Assembly (NCBI GenBank): GCA_003339415.1
Contig: PDHQ01000107.1
Coordinates: forward strand, 1-64,000
Length of the DNA stretch: 64,000 nt
Direction of reading: 5' to 3'
From: Ophiocordyceps camponoti-saundersi (nom. inval.)
Taxonomy: Eukaryota; Ascomycota; Sordariomycetes; Hypocreales; Ophiocordycipitaceae
Position 1 is the stretch's first letter, and every line of letters starts with the position of its first letter. The notes below the pieces were generated by a model. It did no database searches. It was given only the letters and a program-made list of their open reading frames with translations, and was not told the DNA's origin. The position numbers and the translations under genes are program-made. Positions 11,424-22,731 of the stretch are shown piece after piece.

Positions 11424-13392
11424 ATGACGCTGTCCGTGATGGAGCCCAACATTCAAGAAACGGAGGCTACCCGGCGGAAGCGAACTCACACGGAATTTAC
11501 GGGCGATCTGCAGGAGCCAAGCTCCGATGGCAATATTAAGGCCTCGGCTTCAGGTAAATCCCCACTGTCTAAAGAAATGAAAAACTTTGGTCACGAATGC
11601 TGAAATTATCTCTTCTAGTTACCATGTCTATATCGCAAAACTCTGCCCAACTGCCCGCCGCTGGTCCCACAGCCGTCGATGACGCGGCAAGCAACAGTCC
11701 GGCCCCCTCTTCACCTTCACCGCCTCTTTCCTCATCAGACACTACGACGCCGAAGAAGACGGTTGGAAATAAGCAGCCTGTCTCTCCGTGCTCTGCTGCT
11801 TCAAAGACAACAACGTCGGCTAGCAAGCCTGCTCCGAAACGCAAGCGCCTGACCGCAGACGAAAAGGAGGCTCGCGACAGAGACCTTGCCGAGAAGAAGA
11901 GGGAGAAGGAGGCTCAGGCTGCTCTCCGAGCGGCGGAAAAGGCCAGGCTGGAGGAGACGAAAGCTGCGCGGGTAAAGGAACGCGAGGAGAAGCGCAAGAA
12001 AAAGGAAGAAGAGGATGAGGCCAAAGCCGAGAGAAAACGCCAAAAGGAAGAGGAGCAACGACGGATCCAAGAAGACAAGGAAAAGAAGGCTCGTTCTCAG
12101 ACAAAGCTGAATTTCCACAGCCTACCGAAAACACCAAATAAGAAGACGTCCACTGCTTCCAGCCTTGTCAAGCCGGGTTCCGCAGAAGCAGTCTCAGAAC
12201 CTGAGCCGTCACCCTATAACAAGCTCTTTCAGCCGTTCTTTACCGGTGAGAACACTCGTTGGACTCGGGTGGTCACCCCCATGGACGAAGAAACGCAAAA
12301 GACCAAATCCGACGGTCTCGATGAATACATCAGTGGCCGGCGAGAGCCCAAGGACCTTTCTGGTCCTCTGGACACTATTGAGCTTCTTGGTCTGCCTAGC
12401 AAGCCTCCGAGGCGTGGCCGGCTGCACCACCCTGTTCGGCACATCATGGAGAAATGTTTCGAAGAGGCCACTCGGTTGGGGAACGATGTCGGCGTGGCAG
12501 CAAGAAACGTCGAGCTAGTTCGAGAAAGGCTCGCCAAAATCCCGCTGAAGATCATTTCCTTTCATCAAGATGTCAGGCCACCATACCGCGGCACAATAAC
12601 GTTCGTGCCCCAAGGCATGGGCAAAGGAAACATGTACAGACTAGCGCGCAAGACAACCGAGAAACGAATACCCGGCGTCGACTATGGCTACGACTCAGAG
12701 GCCGAATGGCAGGACGAGGAAGGGGAAGATGTCGATGTCGACGATGACGATGAGGAACAAGACGACGACGACGACATGGACGGCTTTCTCGACGATTCCG
12801 AGGACGCTGGCCTATCGAGACGAGTGTTTGCGAAGACAATGGAGCCCATGAACTCCGGCATGTCGTTTGAGAATGAAGCAGGGCGTGCTTCCAATCCAGA
12901 CTTGTCCACATTCAAGATGGAGTTTATGCACGGTAAATCTCCGTCGTCGGCGCAAAAGTCCTCTGAATACTGACGGCCGTTGTTGATGCAGCTGGTCTGA
13001 CGCAGGACTGGGGTATCGATCCCTGGTCAGCCCAATATTGGGAGACGGAAGAGAAGCGCAGGTCGCCGAAGACGGGAAAGTCGGCCAAGGGCGCATCCAA
13101 GATGGCGCCTCCCAAGACTCAAGCGGCCAATGCCTTGAATTCGCTTAGAGACGGCGAAGACAAGGCCGGAACGAATATGGTCAAGGCCGAACATCTGGAC
13201 CAGGTGAAGAGGCTTATCCTGCAATACAGGGGCATGTCGAAAGGCGCCATAATTGAATTCATTCATCACGAGTTTCTAAACAGGCAGGACAGCGTCTCGC
13301 GCGCTGAGGTGAAGAATACGGTGGAACATATTGCGGAGAAGAAGGGCCGACAGGGCTGGATTCTGAGACCCGGTTACGAGATCAAGCTCTGA
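11424..13392 (+). CDS. RLF2: chromatin assembly factor 1 large subunit (Rlf2/Cac1, p150-like)
   Basis: Largest subunit of CAF-1, the histone chaperone that deposits H3-H4 behind the replication fork together with PCNA. Exons 11424-11553, 11619-12932 and 12992-13392 give 614 residues; the introns (65 and 59 nt, GTAAAT donors) rejoin in frame. Order of features: Ser/Pro-rich N-terminus; a long K/E/R coiled coil at about residues 116-200; the PIP-like SQTKLNFHS just after it; a region ending in FHQDVRPPYRGT near 359; the acidic A-domain signature DYGYDSEAEWQDEEGEDVD near 397 running into an Asp/Glu stretch; DWGIDPWSAQYWE; and a C-terminal winged-helix-like segment (HLDQVKRLILQYRGMSKGA). All of this matches fungal Rlf2. 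The protein would act in silencing, relevant to the heterochromatic island 18 kb downstream. Confidence 0.93.
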
Positions 13393-14306
13393 GCTGAGAA
13401 ACGGCACGGACATGCGGAAGCAGGTACATACATACAACATACACACGCAAAGGGGTGGTCTGGTATCCGCCTGTTGGTGTCGGGTCACCAGAGCTATGAA
13501 GAAATTACGGAGGCGGCCCTCGATGCAGTCCCCCCTTATTCACACAACGGCCTAGGATCTGTACATTCATACAGGCTCGAGAGACAAAGGGAGATGTGTA
13601 TGGAGGCGTTCGTCTTACTTGTTGCGGTTGTTGGCATGATCTTTGGGTGGGATCGGGGAGGGAGCATGGGGTTGATGCGCTTAGAGTTCGAATATGCCAG
13701 TCTTGGCATGCCTGGTCGAATTTCTTCTACGATGACGATTTCTCTTGATCGGGCGGGTGGTAACTACATATGTACATACATATGTACCTACTACTTAGGT
13801 AGCATCGGCGATGAGTTGCGATGAGAAAAGCTCGCGAGATGAGGAGAGAGGAAGCTCCTCGTGATAGGTTCCCACGGGGCAAGTCAATGGCCATGGCAAC
13901 GGTGCCAATCTTCAGTTCGTTGTGAAGTAGAGGGTAGGGGATGATTGTGCAGTGCTTCCCTTGATTAACAAGGCTTAACTATGTAGGTACCTACGGATAG
14001 AGGGAGACTGTATCGAGCTCAATGACGAGATGAAGCGAAGTTGAGAGACCATGTCTTAGCCACGGAGGCTATTGCTTGTGTGTAAGTGCGTGGTCACGTG
14101 CCCTTGACGACACGGTAATCCCGGGGCTTCCCTCCAAGGCGAAGCATTTAAGCTACCAATCAGCCTCTAAGCGATGCACATGGCCTTGGCTTTCTCCAAG
14201 CCACTCTCGCCCTCGCTCTTCCAAGTTCATCTACAGGCGATGCCGAAGCGACCGATCGGACCAGGCTGAGGAGGGGCGGACGAGCGATGCTCCGGCGCGG
14301 CTCGGC
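13393..14306. other. intergenic region
   Basis: About 0.9 kb without a supported gene. It contains several TACATA/TATGTA and CCTA/TAGG tetranucleotide clusters (13770-13800, 13981-13995). An open frame runs into the next gene from 14076, but its first 77 codons lack conservation-like features. Confidence 0.55.
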
Positions 14307-16286
14307 ATGGAGGATCCATGGGGCGACCCGTGGTCGACGGATGTGCCGGCGCCGACGATCGAGCTGCCTGCGGCCGTCTACGCGGCCAAGTCGGCGGCGG
14401 ACGGACTGTCTCCCAGACCCGTTACCGATCCGTGGTCGACCGAGGCGGATGGCTGGACCGGTTGGGGCGGGCGGAGTCCGGACCTGAGAGCCGGGCCGTC
14501 TTCTCCGGATCCGTGGGCCGGCGTCGAGAGGAAGCTCTTGGTCGAGGAGAAATCGGATGAGAATCAAATTGATGAACGCGTCTGGGAGCCGGAAGAGGCC
14601 GATGGAGATCCTGTCAGGCGCCATGTCCCCGACACTGGACGGCAGTCTTCTAAAGTGGCGGAGCTGGTGGACATGTACGACGGCATGGCTAGGCATAGCG
14701 GCCGCAGCTCGTCGACGAAGAGGCCGGTGGCGCGAGATGATGTCGTCGTCTCTGGGACGGATGATGCGCCGCCTCCTCTGCCGGACTTGGGGGAGGAGAA
14801 GACTTTGGTTGAGGCCGGGTTTGGCATACAAGACGAAGAATCGACTTTAAGAAACGGCGAAGACGAAGAATCAACTTTAAGAAACGGCGAAGACGAAGAA
14901 TCAACTTCAAGAAACGGCAAAGAGTGTGAGCGAGATGATGGCTTTTCGGAGGTGGAGACGGATCATGTCGCAGACCAAACACGAGATGAGACGGTTTCCA
15001 AGTCTCCCACAGAGGATTGGCAAGTTCGTACTGATGCGACGGTGGAGGTGGAGGAAGCTACAGCTCCGGCCCTAGACGAGTCGATCTCGAAGCCTTCACC
15101 AGGAGAATGTCGGCAAGATGATGACACTCTCACAGTAGAGGTCAATGATGACACAGCCAAAACAAGTCCGACGACGTCGCACAACAGCCAGCGGAACGAA
15201 TGTCCATACAAGGTGGTGTACCCGATCGAACTTGCAGGCCTTCTTGACAGCATATTCCCCTCGGTCTCATCGCCGCCGTCGTGCCCCGAGCCGACGTCAA
15301 TGTCGCCCGTCAAGGACACGTTTAGCAACGTCTCGGAGCGCAAGGCCTGGTACCGCATCTCACGGCCGGGCTCGATGCGGAGACATGTCCTCGGCGACGA
15401 GGATGGCTACACCCGCGTAGGATGGGCCAAGTCACGAACGCGCGAGCACACGCTTAAGATTGTGCGAAGGTGGATGGAGGAGGACTCGATTGGAAGTCGG
15501 AACGTGCTCGGAAGACGGCTTGGATCCGGTCGATCAACCTTGTTTAACTGGGATTCGCCTGCCTCGACGGCGGTGCCGATCGGGGAGCTGTTTAGGAGGG
15601 AGAAGGGGATGGAGGGGGGGTCCGATCCGACCGTGGCCGTGGCCGCGTTTGACTGGTCCAGCAGCCGTGGTGCGGCCGACGCTGCTGGGGCTAAGGCTGA
15701 GGCTGGTGGTGCTGTCGTCTCCCGTCCTGCCGAGGCGGGCGTGGCAGGCGTCCCGTTGCAGCCGTTGAAGGGACCACAGCTGTCACAGGCGGCTGAGCAG
15801 AGATTTTCGTTGAAACCTCATCCGTCGAGTGCACAGGGTATGCAGGGTCGGCAGACGGCGTCTCCCGCTCCGGCAGCAGTGGATGATGACGACGATGTAC
15901 ATGAAGAGGACGGTGGTGATGGTGATGGTGATGGTGATGGTGATGATGGTGATGACGATAATGATGAGGGGGGCGGGGACGGGGATGAGGACGAAGACGA
16001 AGACGACTGGGGAGAGATGGTCTCCGCGTCGGCGGACTCGGCCCCGGCCAGCTCGCGGAAAGCGGCATGGTCCAGCTTCGGCGACGGGGACGAGGTGGAG
16101 GACTCGCCGGTGCGGGGGGCGACGAGCAGGCTCCTGCCGGGTACGCCGGCGGCTCGGTCTGCGGCGTCGCGGCGGCGGCTTATGTCGGGTGAGAGTCCGG
16201 TTGGGCGGCGGGGTGGGAGGGAGGATGACGAGGTTGTTGGGCGGATTGTCGGGGCGATACCCGACTTGTCATATATGCTTGGCTAG
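14307..16286 (+). CDS. conserved fungal acidic protein of unknown function
   Basis: A 659-residue single-exon protein. The start at ATG 14307 is chosen because MEDPWGDPWST begins the Trp/Pro-Trp-rich N-terminus (WGDPWST, DPWSTEADGW, SSPDPWAGV) and the preceding 77 codons look like noise. A central conserved block reads KAWYRISRPGSMRRH, then VGWAKSRTREHTLKIVRRWM and FNWDSPAS. I recognise this as a family found across Pezizomycotina without a known role. Between these lie a threefold 10-residue repeat (near residues 176-205) and long acidic stretches, including an Asp/Gly run around 15890-16010. The protein ends in PDLSYMLG, typical of the family. Probably a soluble, largely disordered protein. 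Confidence 0.8.
   Translation: MEDPWGDPWSTDVPAPTIELPAAVYAAKSAADGLSPRPVTDPWSTEADGWTGWGGRSPDLRAGPSSPDPWAGVERKLLVEEKSDENQIDERVWEPEEADGDPVRRHVPDTGRQSSKVAELVDMYDGMARHSGRSSSTKRPVARDDVVVSGTDDAPPPLPDLGEEKTLVEAGFGIQDEESTLRNGEDEESTLRNGEDEESTSRNGKECERDDGFSEVETDHVADQTRDETVSKSPTEDWQVRTDATVEVEEATAPALDESISKPSPGECRQDDDTLTVEVNDDTAKTSPTTSHNSQRNECPYKVVYPIELAGLLDSIFPSVSSPPSCPEPTSMSPVKDTFSNVSERKAWYRISRPGSMRRHVLGDEDGYTRVGWAKSRTREHTLKIVRRWMEEDSIGSRNVLGRRLGSGRSTLFNWDSPASTAVPIGELFRREKGMEGGSDPTVAVAAFDWSSSRGAADAAGAKAEAGGAVVSRPAEAGVAGVPLQPLKGPQLSQAAEQRFSLKPHPSSAQGMQGRQTASPAPAAVDDDDDVHEEDGGDGDGDGDGDDGDDDNDEGGGDGDEDEDEDDWGEMVSASADSAPASSRKAAWSSFGDGDEVEDSPVRGATSRLLPGTPAARSAASRRRLMSGESPVGRRGGREDDEVVGRIVGAIPDLSYMLG
14832..14921 (+). 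repeat. three tandem 30-bp coding repeats
   Basis: Three consecutive 30-bp units in phase with codons encode DEESTLRNGE three times with minor changes (last unit DEESTSRNGK). Near identity at the nucleotide level indicates recent expansion. Confidence 0.9.
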
Positions 16287-16336
16287 GTAGATGTGGGAGG
16301 GATATAGGGAGGAGTTGTTTGGGTTGGATTTACGTG

Positions 16337-16560
16337 GTGTATGTAGGTATGTAGGTATGTATGTATGTATGTATGTAGTATGTGTAGAAGGGGGGAGGAG
16401 GAGTTGAGGCGCACCTTTGCTGCGTATGTACGTATAAACCTATGTAGGAACGTATGTATGTAAATATGTGTGGAGCATCTATCTGTATGTATGCATCTGG
16501 GTATGTATGTATGTATGTATGTATGTATGTATGTATGTATGTATGTATGTATGAGTGAGT
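16337..16560. repeat. GTAT/GTAG tetranucleotide microsatellite
   Basis: Several arrays of GTAT with GTAG variants, the longest a perfect run of about 50 bp at 16501-16551, followed by GAGT repeats. It lies in the 3' flank of the gene ending at 16286. Confidence 0.9.
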
Positions 16561-17208
16561 GAGTGAGTATAAAAGCTGGCCGTGACAGAGACAGACGAGT
16601 CCATTTCATCAAGGACCGATCTCGGAAGTTGTTATTCACGATGAATGAAGAGAGAAGGAAATTCTAGTCAAAACAAGAAGTCACAACCTTGCAAAGGCCA
16701 GATATATAGATTCCATCAAAGGATTGTTTCAACCCTTGACTTTGGCTGCCCGCGCCCCGAGACGGGACTTTGCATGTTTTGAGGGGGGGAAGAAGGCGGG
16801 AGCTTACAGGAAGAGAGGAGGGGGAGAAAAGGGGAGGATGAAATGGTTAAAAGGGGAAGAAACGTACGGTTACGAGCTTTTTTTGGGGGGTCGTTTCTTT
16901 TGAAAGGGGGGGGTTTCTTTGGTGGTGGTGTTGTAGGAGGATGGAGGATGGGGAAGAGGGGGAAGGCTGGAGGAGGAGATGTATGCATGAGTTGTGGAAT
17001 GGTTATGAAGTCGGGGGGGAGTTGAGCTGGATATATTTCCTGAAAACCCCCCCCTTTTTCCATAAACAAGATACGGAAACTATCATTCATTCATTCATCA
17101 TCATTCAGCATCATCATCATCATCATCTAATCATCATCACCTACCTTATACAAGGGAAAAAAAAAAAAAAAAAAAAAACATGTGCCTCGTCATCTACTAC
17201 TGCAAGCA

Positions 17209-17388
17209 ATGGCCGAGCCCCAAAGACTGCAACGGCATCGTCCTAACCAACCTCCAGCAAACGATGCCCCTGCTCAGAAGCAAAAAGGCAAGGAAGCCTC
17301 TTGGACGGATGCGGCCAGAAGCAAAGCCTCGGCCTACGCTCTCCTACCATTCGGGACGGACGATGCGATGCGAGAGGTGCGTCGTTGA
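17209..17388 (+). other. possible small or remnant coding island
   Basis: A 59-codon frame starting ATGGCCGAG sits in the only stretch of balanced, non-repetitive DNA between 16.3 and 19.6 kb. Its product ends in SAYALLPFGTDDAMRE followed by a good splice donor (GAG|GTGCGT at about 17374). The segment is faintly like the YxLLPFxxDxxLRE region of fungal hotdog-fold acyl-CoA thioesterases, but I found no continuing exon in the repeats that follow. It could be a gene fragment, a small gene or chance. Confidence 0.2.
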
Positions 17389-19624
17389 TGATGATGATGA
17401 TGATGATGATGATAGGGTTTGGCGGTTTGTTTGTTAGAAGTTTCTTGCTTTTTTATTTTTTTTTTTTTTTTGCCGCTTTGAATCGGGGGGGTTTTTTTTG
17501 ATGAAGGGGGGTAAAAGGAAAAAGAAGATGTATGTATATAAAAAAAATGCCTCATTTTTGTTATTTTTCCCCTGCAAGAAAGAAAAAGGAAAAAAAAGAG
17601 GGGGAGGATGAGAAGCGGAGAAAGGGGGGGGATGGATGGCTGGCGAGGTGATGACGGGAGAGAGAGAGAGAGAGAGGCGTGTGTGTGTGTGGCTGGATGA
17701 GTTTGTTGTTGGTACGTGGGGTGTAGATTTTGAGTAAGGTGGTGAAAGGGAGAAAAAAAAGGGGGTCTGAGTCTCGTTATCGTTGATAAGGGGGGATTTA
17801 TTTCGATGCGCGTCTCACGATGATGTGTTGGGAAGAAGAAGAAGAGATGTGTGTGTGTTTTTTTTTTTCGGTGAACGAGACCGGCGGGTTTTTTTCACTC
17901 TCTTCGTCACGTCTCTTGAGTGATCTTTGCTTTTGTTGCTAACTGTATGTAACTAGGCCCTGGCTTTTTTGAGGCGGAGCTACGGATGGGTTAGTAGTGT
18001 AAGTGTAAGTGTGCGCGTGTAAGTGAGCGAGTGAGTGAGTATATGTAAGTCTACATATGTACATTAGCCCAATTCAAGGTTTGGACGAGGTCAGTGGGAA
18101 AGGAAGTTGTATTTGTTTAGGTGCTTGCTTCTATTGTCTTTTTTTTTTTTTTCTTTTCTTCTTGTATATCCCAGTTGGGAAAGGAGTTGTGGTCTAAGAG
18201 GCATACATATATACATATGATGATGGGAGAAGGGTTGTCTCTTGGAGATGTGTACATATGTAAGTATGTAGGTTGGAAGGATGTACATACCTAGGTAGGT
18301 ATCAAGAGGAAGAAAGAGACGTTTATTCCGTAAGTTTGATGATGATGATGATGATGCATCTCCGATGACGATGACGATGACGATGACGGTGATGATGATG
18401 GTGTTGACGTAACTTGCAAGTAAAGGAAAGCTCGGAACGAACGAACGAACGAACAGACAGACAGAATTACACATCTCCTAGCTTTAGGTACCTTACAGTT
18501 TAGTATGTAAGTAGGTAATTAAACAACTCCTGCACAGCCAACAGTCACTCACTCACTCACTCACCTAACAGTGTAGGTAAGGGATGGCCAGTTTCGTCTC
18601 ACCCCCTTCTCTCTTCTTCCACCACCACCACCGCCACCTCGATTCAAGCTCCCCCCCCCCTCCCTGTTCCAAGCGAGGGTTTTAAAAAGAGGAGCTCATC
18701 TTTTTTTTTTTTTCTTTCTTTCTTCAAACCCCCCATGTATTGTATTGTATGTACTTACATACATAGGTAGAGAGAGAGAGAACTGCGACACTCGCTCGGT
18801 CCGCGTTTCGCCCCAGTTCCCCGAAGAAAGATGGTAAAACAACCCCTCCCCCCCTTCAACGCCGACGATCGGGGGGGACAATACAGAGACGAACAGATTA
18901 CAGAGAGAAAGATGGGAAGAAGAAGAAGAGATTCATTCATCAATATGTACTTACTTACAAGAAACTCACGTGGTGATACAAAAGCACATGCAACGTGTAG
19001 TTGAGAGGGAGAGCGTTTTTTTTTATTATCAAAGTTGACTCTTGCATGACTGACTCCCCCCCCTCTCTCTCTCCCCCCTTTTCTCCCCTCCTTCTCCTCC
19101 TCCTCCTCCTCCTCCTCCTCCTCACTCCTCTTTAAACAACACCCTCTTAAAATCCTCTTTCTTATTTGCTTTTCTCATATCATGGCAAGTTCCATGACCT
19201 AGTCTCTTCTTCTTCTTCTTCTTCTTCTTCTTCTTTTTTTCTTATTTTTTTCCTTATTTTTCCTTTTTTTTTTTTCCTCGTTTAAGTTGAGGGGAAGAAG
19301 AGAGAAGAGAGAGAGAGAAGAGGCTTTGATAGCTTCACAAACAATCCCCGTCTCCTTGCTTCTTGCTGCTTCTTGCTTCTTCTTAACGCATCCGTTGGGG
19401 TTTATTTATCCGCAACTTAACTCTTAACTTGTGCATCTAAACATAATTCTCCTCGTCATACACACTTACACACACACATACATACATACATACATCACCT
19501 CAACCACAACATCATCAATATCATCATCATCATCAAGGCCGGCAAGACCGAAAACCGAAATTAACCCCAAGAGCGACATAATCGAGACAGACAAAATATA
19601 TCACCTGATGACGATAATGAGAGA

Positions 19625-20816
19625 ATGGATCACTTACAAGCTGAGAAACATGTCGACTTTAACAAGGAGAAATCACTCCGACGACACCAGCTCGAACCCG
19701 TATCGGAATGGTCGTCTTCTTCTTCTTCCTCTTCCTCTTCCTCTTCCTCTTCTTCCATCGACGTCAACAGACTCGGCTGGCAGAGACCGGCCGTCTTCAA
19801 ATCTACATGGACCGAATTCAGCTTCATAATATCATCCATCGGCGCTCTAGCCATGGCAGTACGTCGTCCATAACTCCCTCTCCCAAGACAACTCCGGGCC
19901 TCTAACAACGACGCTCACAGGACTTCATCGTCGACGGCTTCCCCGTCATCCTCCCCACCCTCGTCGAACCGTTCAACATCCCTTCCGGCTCCCAGATCTG
20001 GCCCTCCAGCGTCGTCACCATGGTCGCCGGCTCCTTTCTCTTCCCCCTCGGCCGTCTGACCGACATATACGGAGGCTACTACATCTTCAACGGCGGCCTG
20101 CTGTGGTTCACCTTGTGGACGCTAGCAGCCGGTTTCGCCAACGGCTTCGTCTTCCTCGTCTTCTGCCGCGCCATGCAAGGTCTAGGTCTGTCCGCCTTCT
20201 TACCGGCCGGCATCGCCCTCCTCGGACGCTTCTACCGACCCGGTCCGAGAAAGAATCTCATCTTCGCTCTTTACGGCGCTTCCTGTCCCCTCGGCCTCTT
20301 CGGCGGCATGTTGACGGCTGGTTTGGCCCAGGAGCTCTTCCACCAGTGGCGATGGTTCTTTTGGATCGGAGGCGCCGCCACCGCCTTGTGCTGCGTCGGC
20401 ACCCTGCTCTGTAGCCCCAAGGACGACGTCGTCGTCGTCGTCGTCGACGAGAGGAGGGAAAAAGTCAGCATGGACTGGCCGGGGACGCTGACGACCGTGC
20501 CTGGATTCATGCTCGTCCTCTACGCCGCCGCCAAGGGGACGAATTCGGACAATGGCTTCGCTTCGCCTCACGTGCTCGTCAGTCTCCTGCTCGGCTTGGC
20601 CTTTCTCGGCCTCGCCTTCTATGTCGAGACGAGGGTCGAGTCGCCGATGATTCCGGCCGACTTGTTCCGGGTTCAGCATATGAAGCCTATGCTTCTTTAC
20701 TTGCTGTTATCGTGGGGGGTTTATGCCATTTACCAGTTTTACACCAACTTTTAGTGAGTCTCTCTTTCTTTATCATCATCATCACGATACTCTCTCTCTC
20801 TCTCTATCGAAGAGGG

Positions 20817-20856
<40 letters not shown>

Positions 20857-21535
20857 GAGAGAAAAGAGACATGCTAACAAAAAGTATTCAAAAAGCATCC
20901 AAACCGTCCTGCAAAAATCCTCCCTCACCACCGCCCTCTGGTACGCCCCCTGGGCCGCAGCCGGCCTCCTCCTCTCCACCCTAGGAGGCGTCGTCCTCGA
21001 CCGGATCCCAGCATCATGGCTCCTCATCCCCTCGAGCATCTCCACCATCATGGCCGTCCTCATCTTCGCCGTCATGCCCACAGACCCCAACTACTGGCTC
21101 TGGATCTTCCCCGCCATGATCTTCGAAGCGGCCTCGGCCGACATCCTCTGGACCGTCAGCAACGTCTTCCTGACGACCAGCCTACCGCGTCACCACCAGG
21201 GCCTCGCCGGAGCCATCATCAGCATGACGCTCTTCCTAGGCGACGCCTTCTTCCTCGCTGCCGGCGACGTCGTCGAGGAGCGTCTCGCCCAGGCCGGCGC
21301 CGACGCCAACACGCAGTACAAGGCCGTCTTCTGGTTCGCCGTCGTCATCGGCGTCTTGGCCATCTTGATCAATACTTTTATCCGCATCCCTAAAGCTACG
21401 GCCGAGTTGACGCTGGATGAGAGGGAGGATATCGATAGGGCTTCTTGGAGGCGTGACTCTGCTGCTTCTGTCACCGATTGCGAGACCGTTCTTGGGTCGG
21501 AGACGGAAGGGCTTTTGAACGAACCGAAGCTTTAA
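19625..21535 (+). CDS. major facilitator superfamily transporter, DHA/Amf1-like (three exons)
   Basis: Plasma-membrane type secondary transporter. Exons 19625-19858, 19921-20753 and 20896-21535 give 568 residues; introns of 62 and 142 nt keep frame (the last junction completes a Tyr codon). The N-terminus is hydrophilic with a run of about 15 Ser. The first membrane segment ends at the exon 1 junction, and exon 2 starts DFIVDGFPVILPTL. Seen motifs: GRLTDIYGG (motif A-like loop), FCRAMQGLG (motif B region), GASCPLGLFGG (motif C-like), and late SNVFLTTSLPRHHQGLAGA. The sequence resembles the yeast YOR378W/ATR group, drug or ammonium/boron type exporters, but the substrate cannot be read from sequence. 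No biosynthetic genes adjoin it. Confidence 0.9.
20793..20868. repeat. CT-tract/GA-tract inverted repeat inside MFS intron 2
   Basis: A (TC)n tract of about 17 nt is followed after a short ATCGAAGAGG spacer by about 50 nt of GA/AGAAAG repeats. The two arms are complementary and could fold into a hairpin in the pre-mRNA within the 142-nt intron. Confidence 0.8.
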
Positions 21536-22731
21536 AAGCATTTCTTCTCTTTATTATTTTTTTTTTTTATTCTGGGGCGTTGAAGCAAATACGGATCTCA
21601 CATCTGTCCCTTTTGTTTACATCGTAAGGGCATGGGATATGGCTATACTGTACTGTTCCCCCCCTTAAAGGGACTGGGGTAAGTAAAGAGAGGGAAGAGA
21701 CCAACCAAGATAAGGGGTTCCGTGAACCATTATTATTATTATTTTTCCCCTATAGAAAAGTTATAAAGAATCTCGTCATTTCAGCCTGTGTTATAATAAT
21801 AACTTCGACTCCTTACTAGAGGTATAGTAGACAAAAGGGCTCGTCGAGTTGAACCCCCCCCTTCCGTCATGAACAAGGTAAACAACCCTAACCCTTTCCC
21901 CTTCAACAACAACACCCTCAAACAACAACCGCCACAACAGAAAAGCTCCCGTCAAGGGGGGGGTTGACTCAAAGACGGATTGACAGGCTGTGTTCTACTT
22001 CAGACGAGCACAGCCACCCGGGTATCTTTCTTGATCATCATCATCATCATCATCATCTCCTCTCTCTCTCTCCCTCTCAGCCACAACTCTCTTTTTTCAT
22101 CCCATCTGAAGCGGTAGCGTGAATAGACCAAGACTCTCACCAAAGAAAAAGGGCAACCAGCGTTTCATCAACCGCCTCGGGCGACTCAAGCAAAGGAGGA
22201 CTCTAAACCAAGTCGGGACAAAAACGTCTCTACAGGAATCCCCCCCACGGCTTGTGACTCTTTTTTTTTTTCTTCTCCAACCCGTGAATCAAAGCCCTTT
22301 TTTTTCCCAAGTCATGCTCTTCCGGAAACACCAGGCGGTTGTAGTTCGAGTCGTGTCGGACGAGGCAGAATCCAACGTTTTTGTTCCCTCCCCCCCCCTT
22401 TCTTCTTCTTCTTCTTCCAAAACCTCAACCCCCTTTCTTTATTTTCCTTTTTTTTTTCCCCAACTCTCTCTTGGTTGAGTGGGAAGAAAAAAAAAACGAC
22501 GAGGCAGAAAAGAAGAACAAATAGAAACAAGAAAGAGAGTCTGACTTGGGAAAAAAAGAGAGGAGAGAGAGAGAGTGTCGTTGTCTCCCCTCCCCCCGTC
22601 CCTTTTCTCTCAGCCTCTCTCTCTCTTTTTTTTTACCCCCCCCCCCCCTCTCTGTTCTGTGGTGCTCCGTGAGCAAACAGAGTGAAAGAGAAAGGAAAAA
22701 AGGGAGAACAAGGAGGAAAAAAAAAAAGATA
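21536..22731. other. intergenic region
   Basis: 1.2 kb with homopolymers and pyrimidine tracts, (ATC)n near 22038, GA/CT runs near 22560-22630 and C runs near 22640. No supported gene. It includes the 3' end of the MFS gene and the promoter of the 7TM gene. Confidence 0.55.

Larger units (their letters stand above)
16287..19624. other. 3.3-kb low-complexity intergenic region
   Basis: Dominated by microsatellites and homopolymers: GTAT repeats (16340-16560), ATC repeats near 17120, an A run of about 22 at 17157-17178, GAT repeats near 17385-17415, GA/GT runs near 17660-17690, CTC repeats near 19095-19125 and TTC repeats near 19205-19235. One balanced-composition island at 17180-17390 might be coding and is listed separately. 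Otherwise I see no gene. Confidence 0.65.

Noticed and set aside
16283..16639. Minus-strand frame rich in HTYIHTYI repeats
   Set aside because: Direct translation of the GTAT microsatellite, not a protein.
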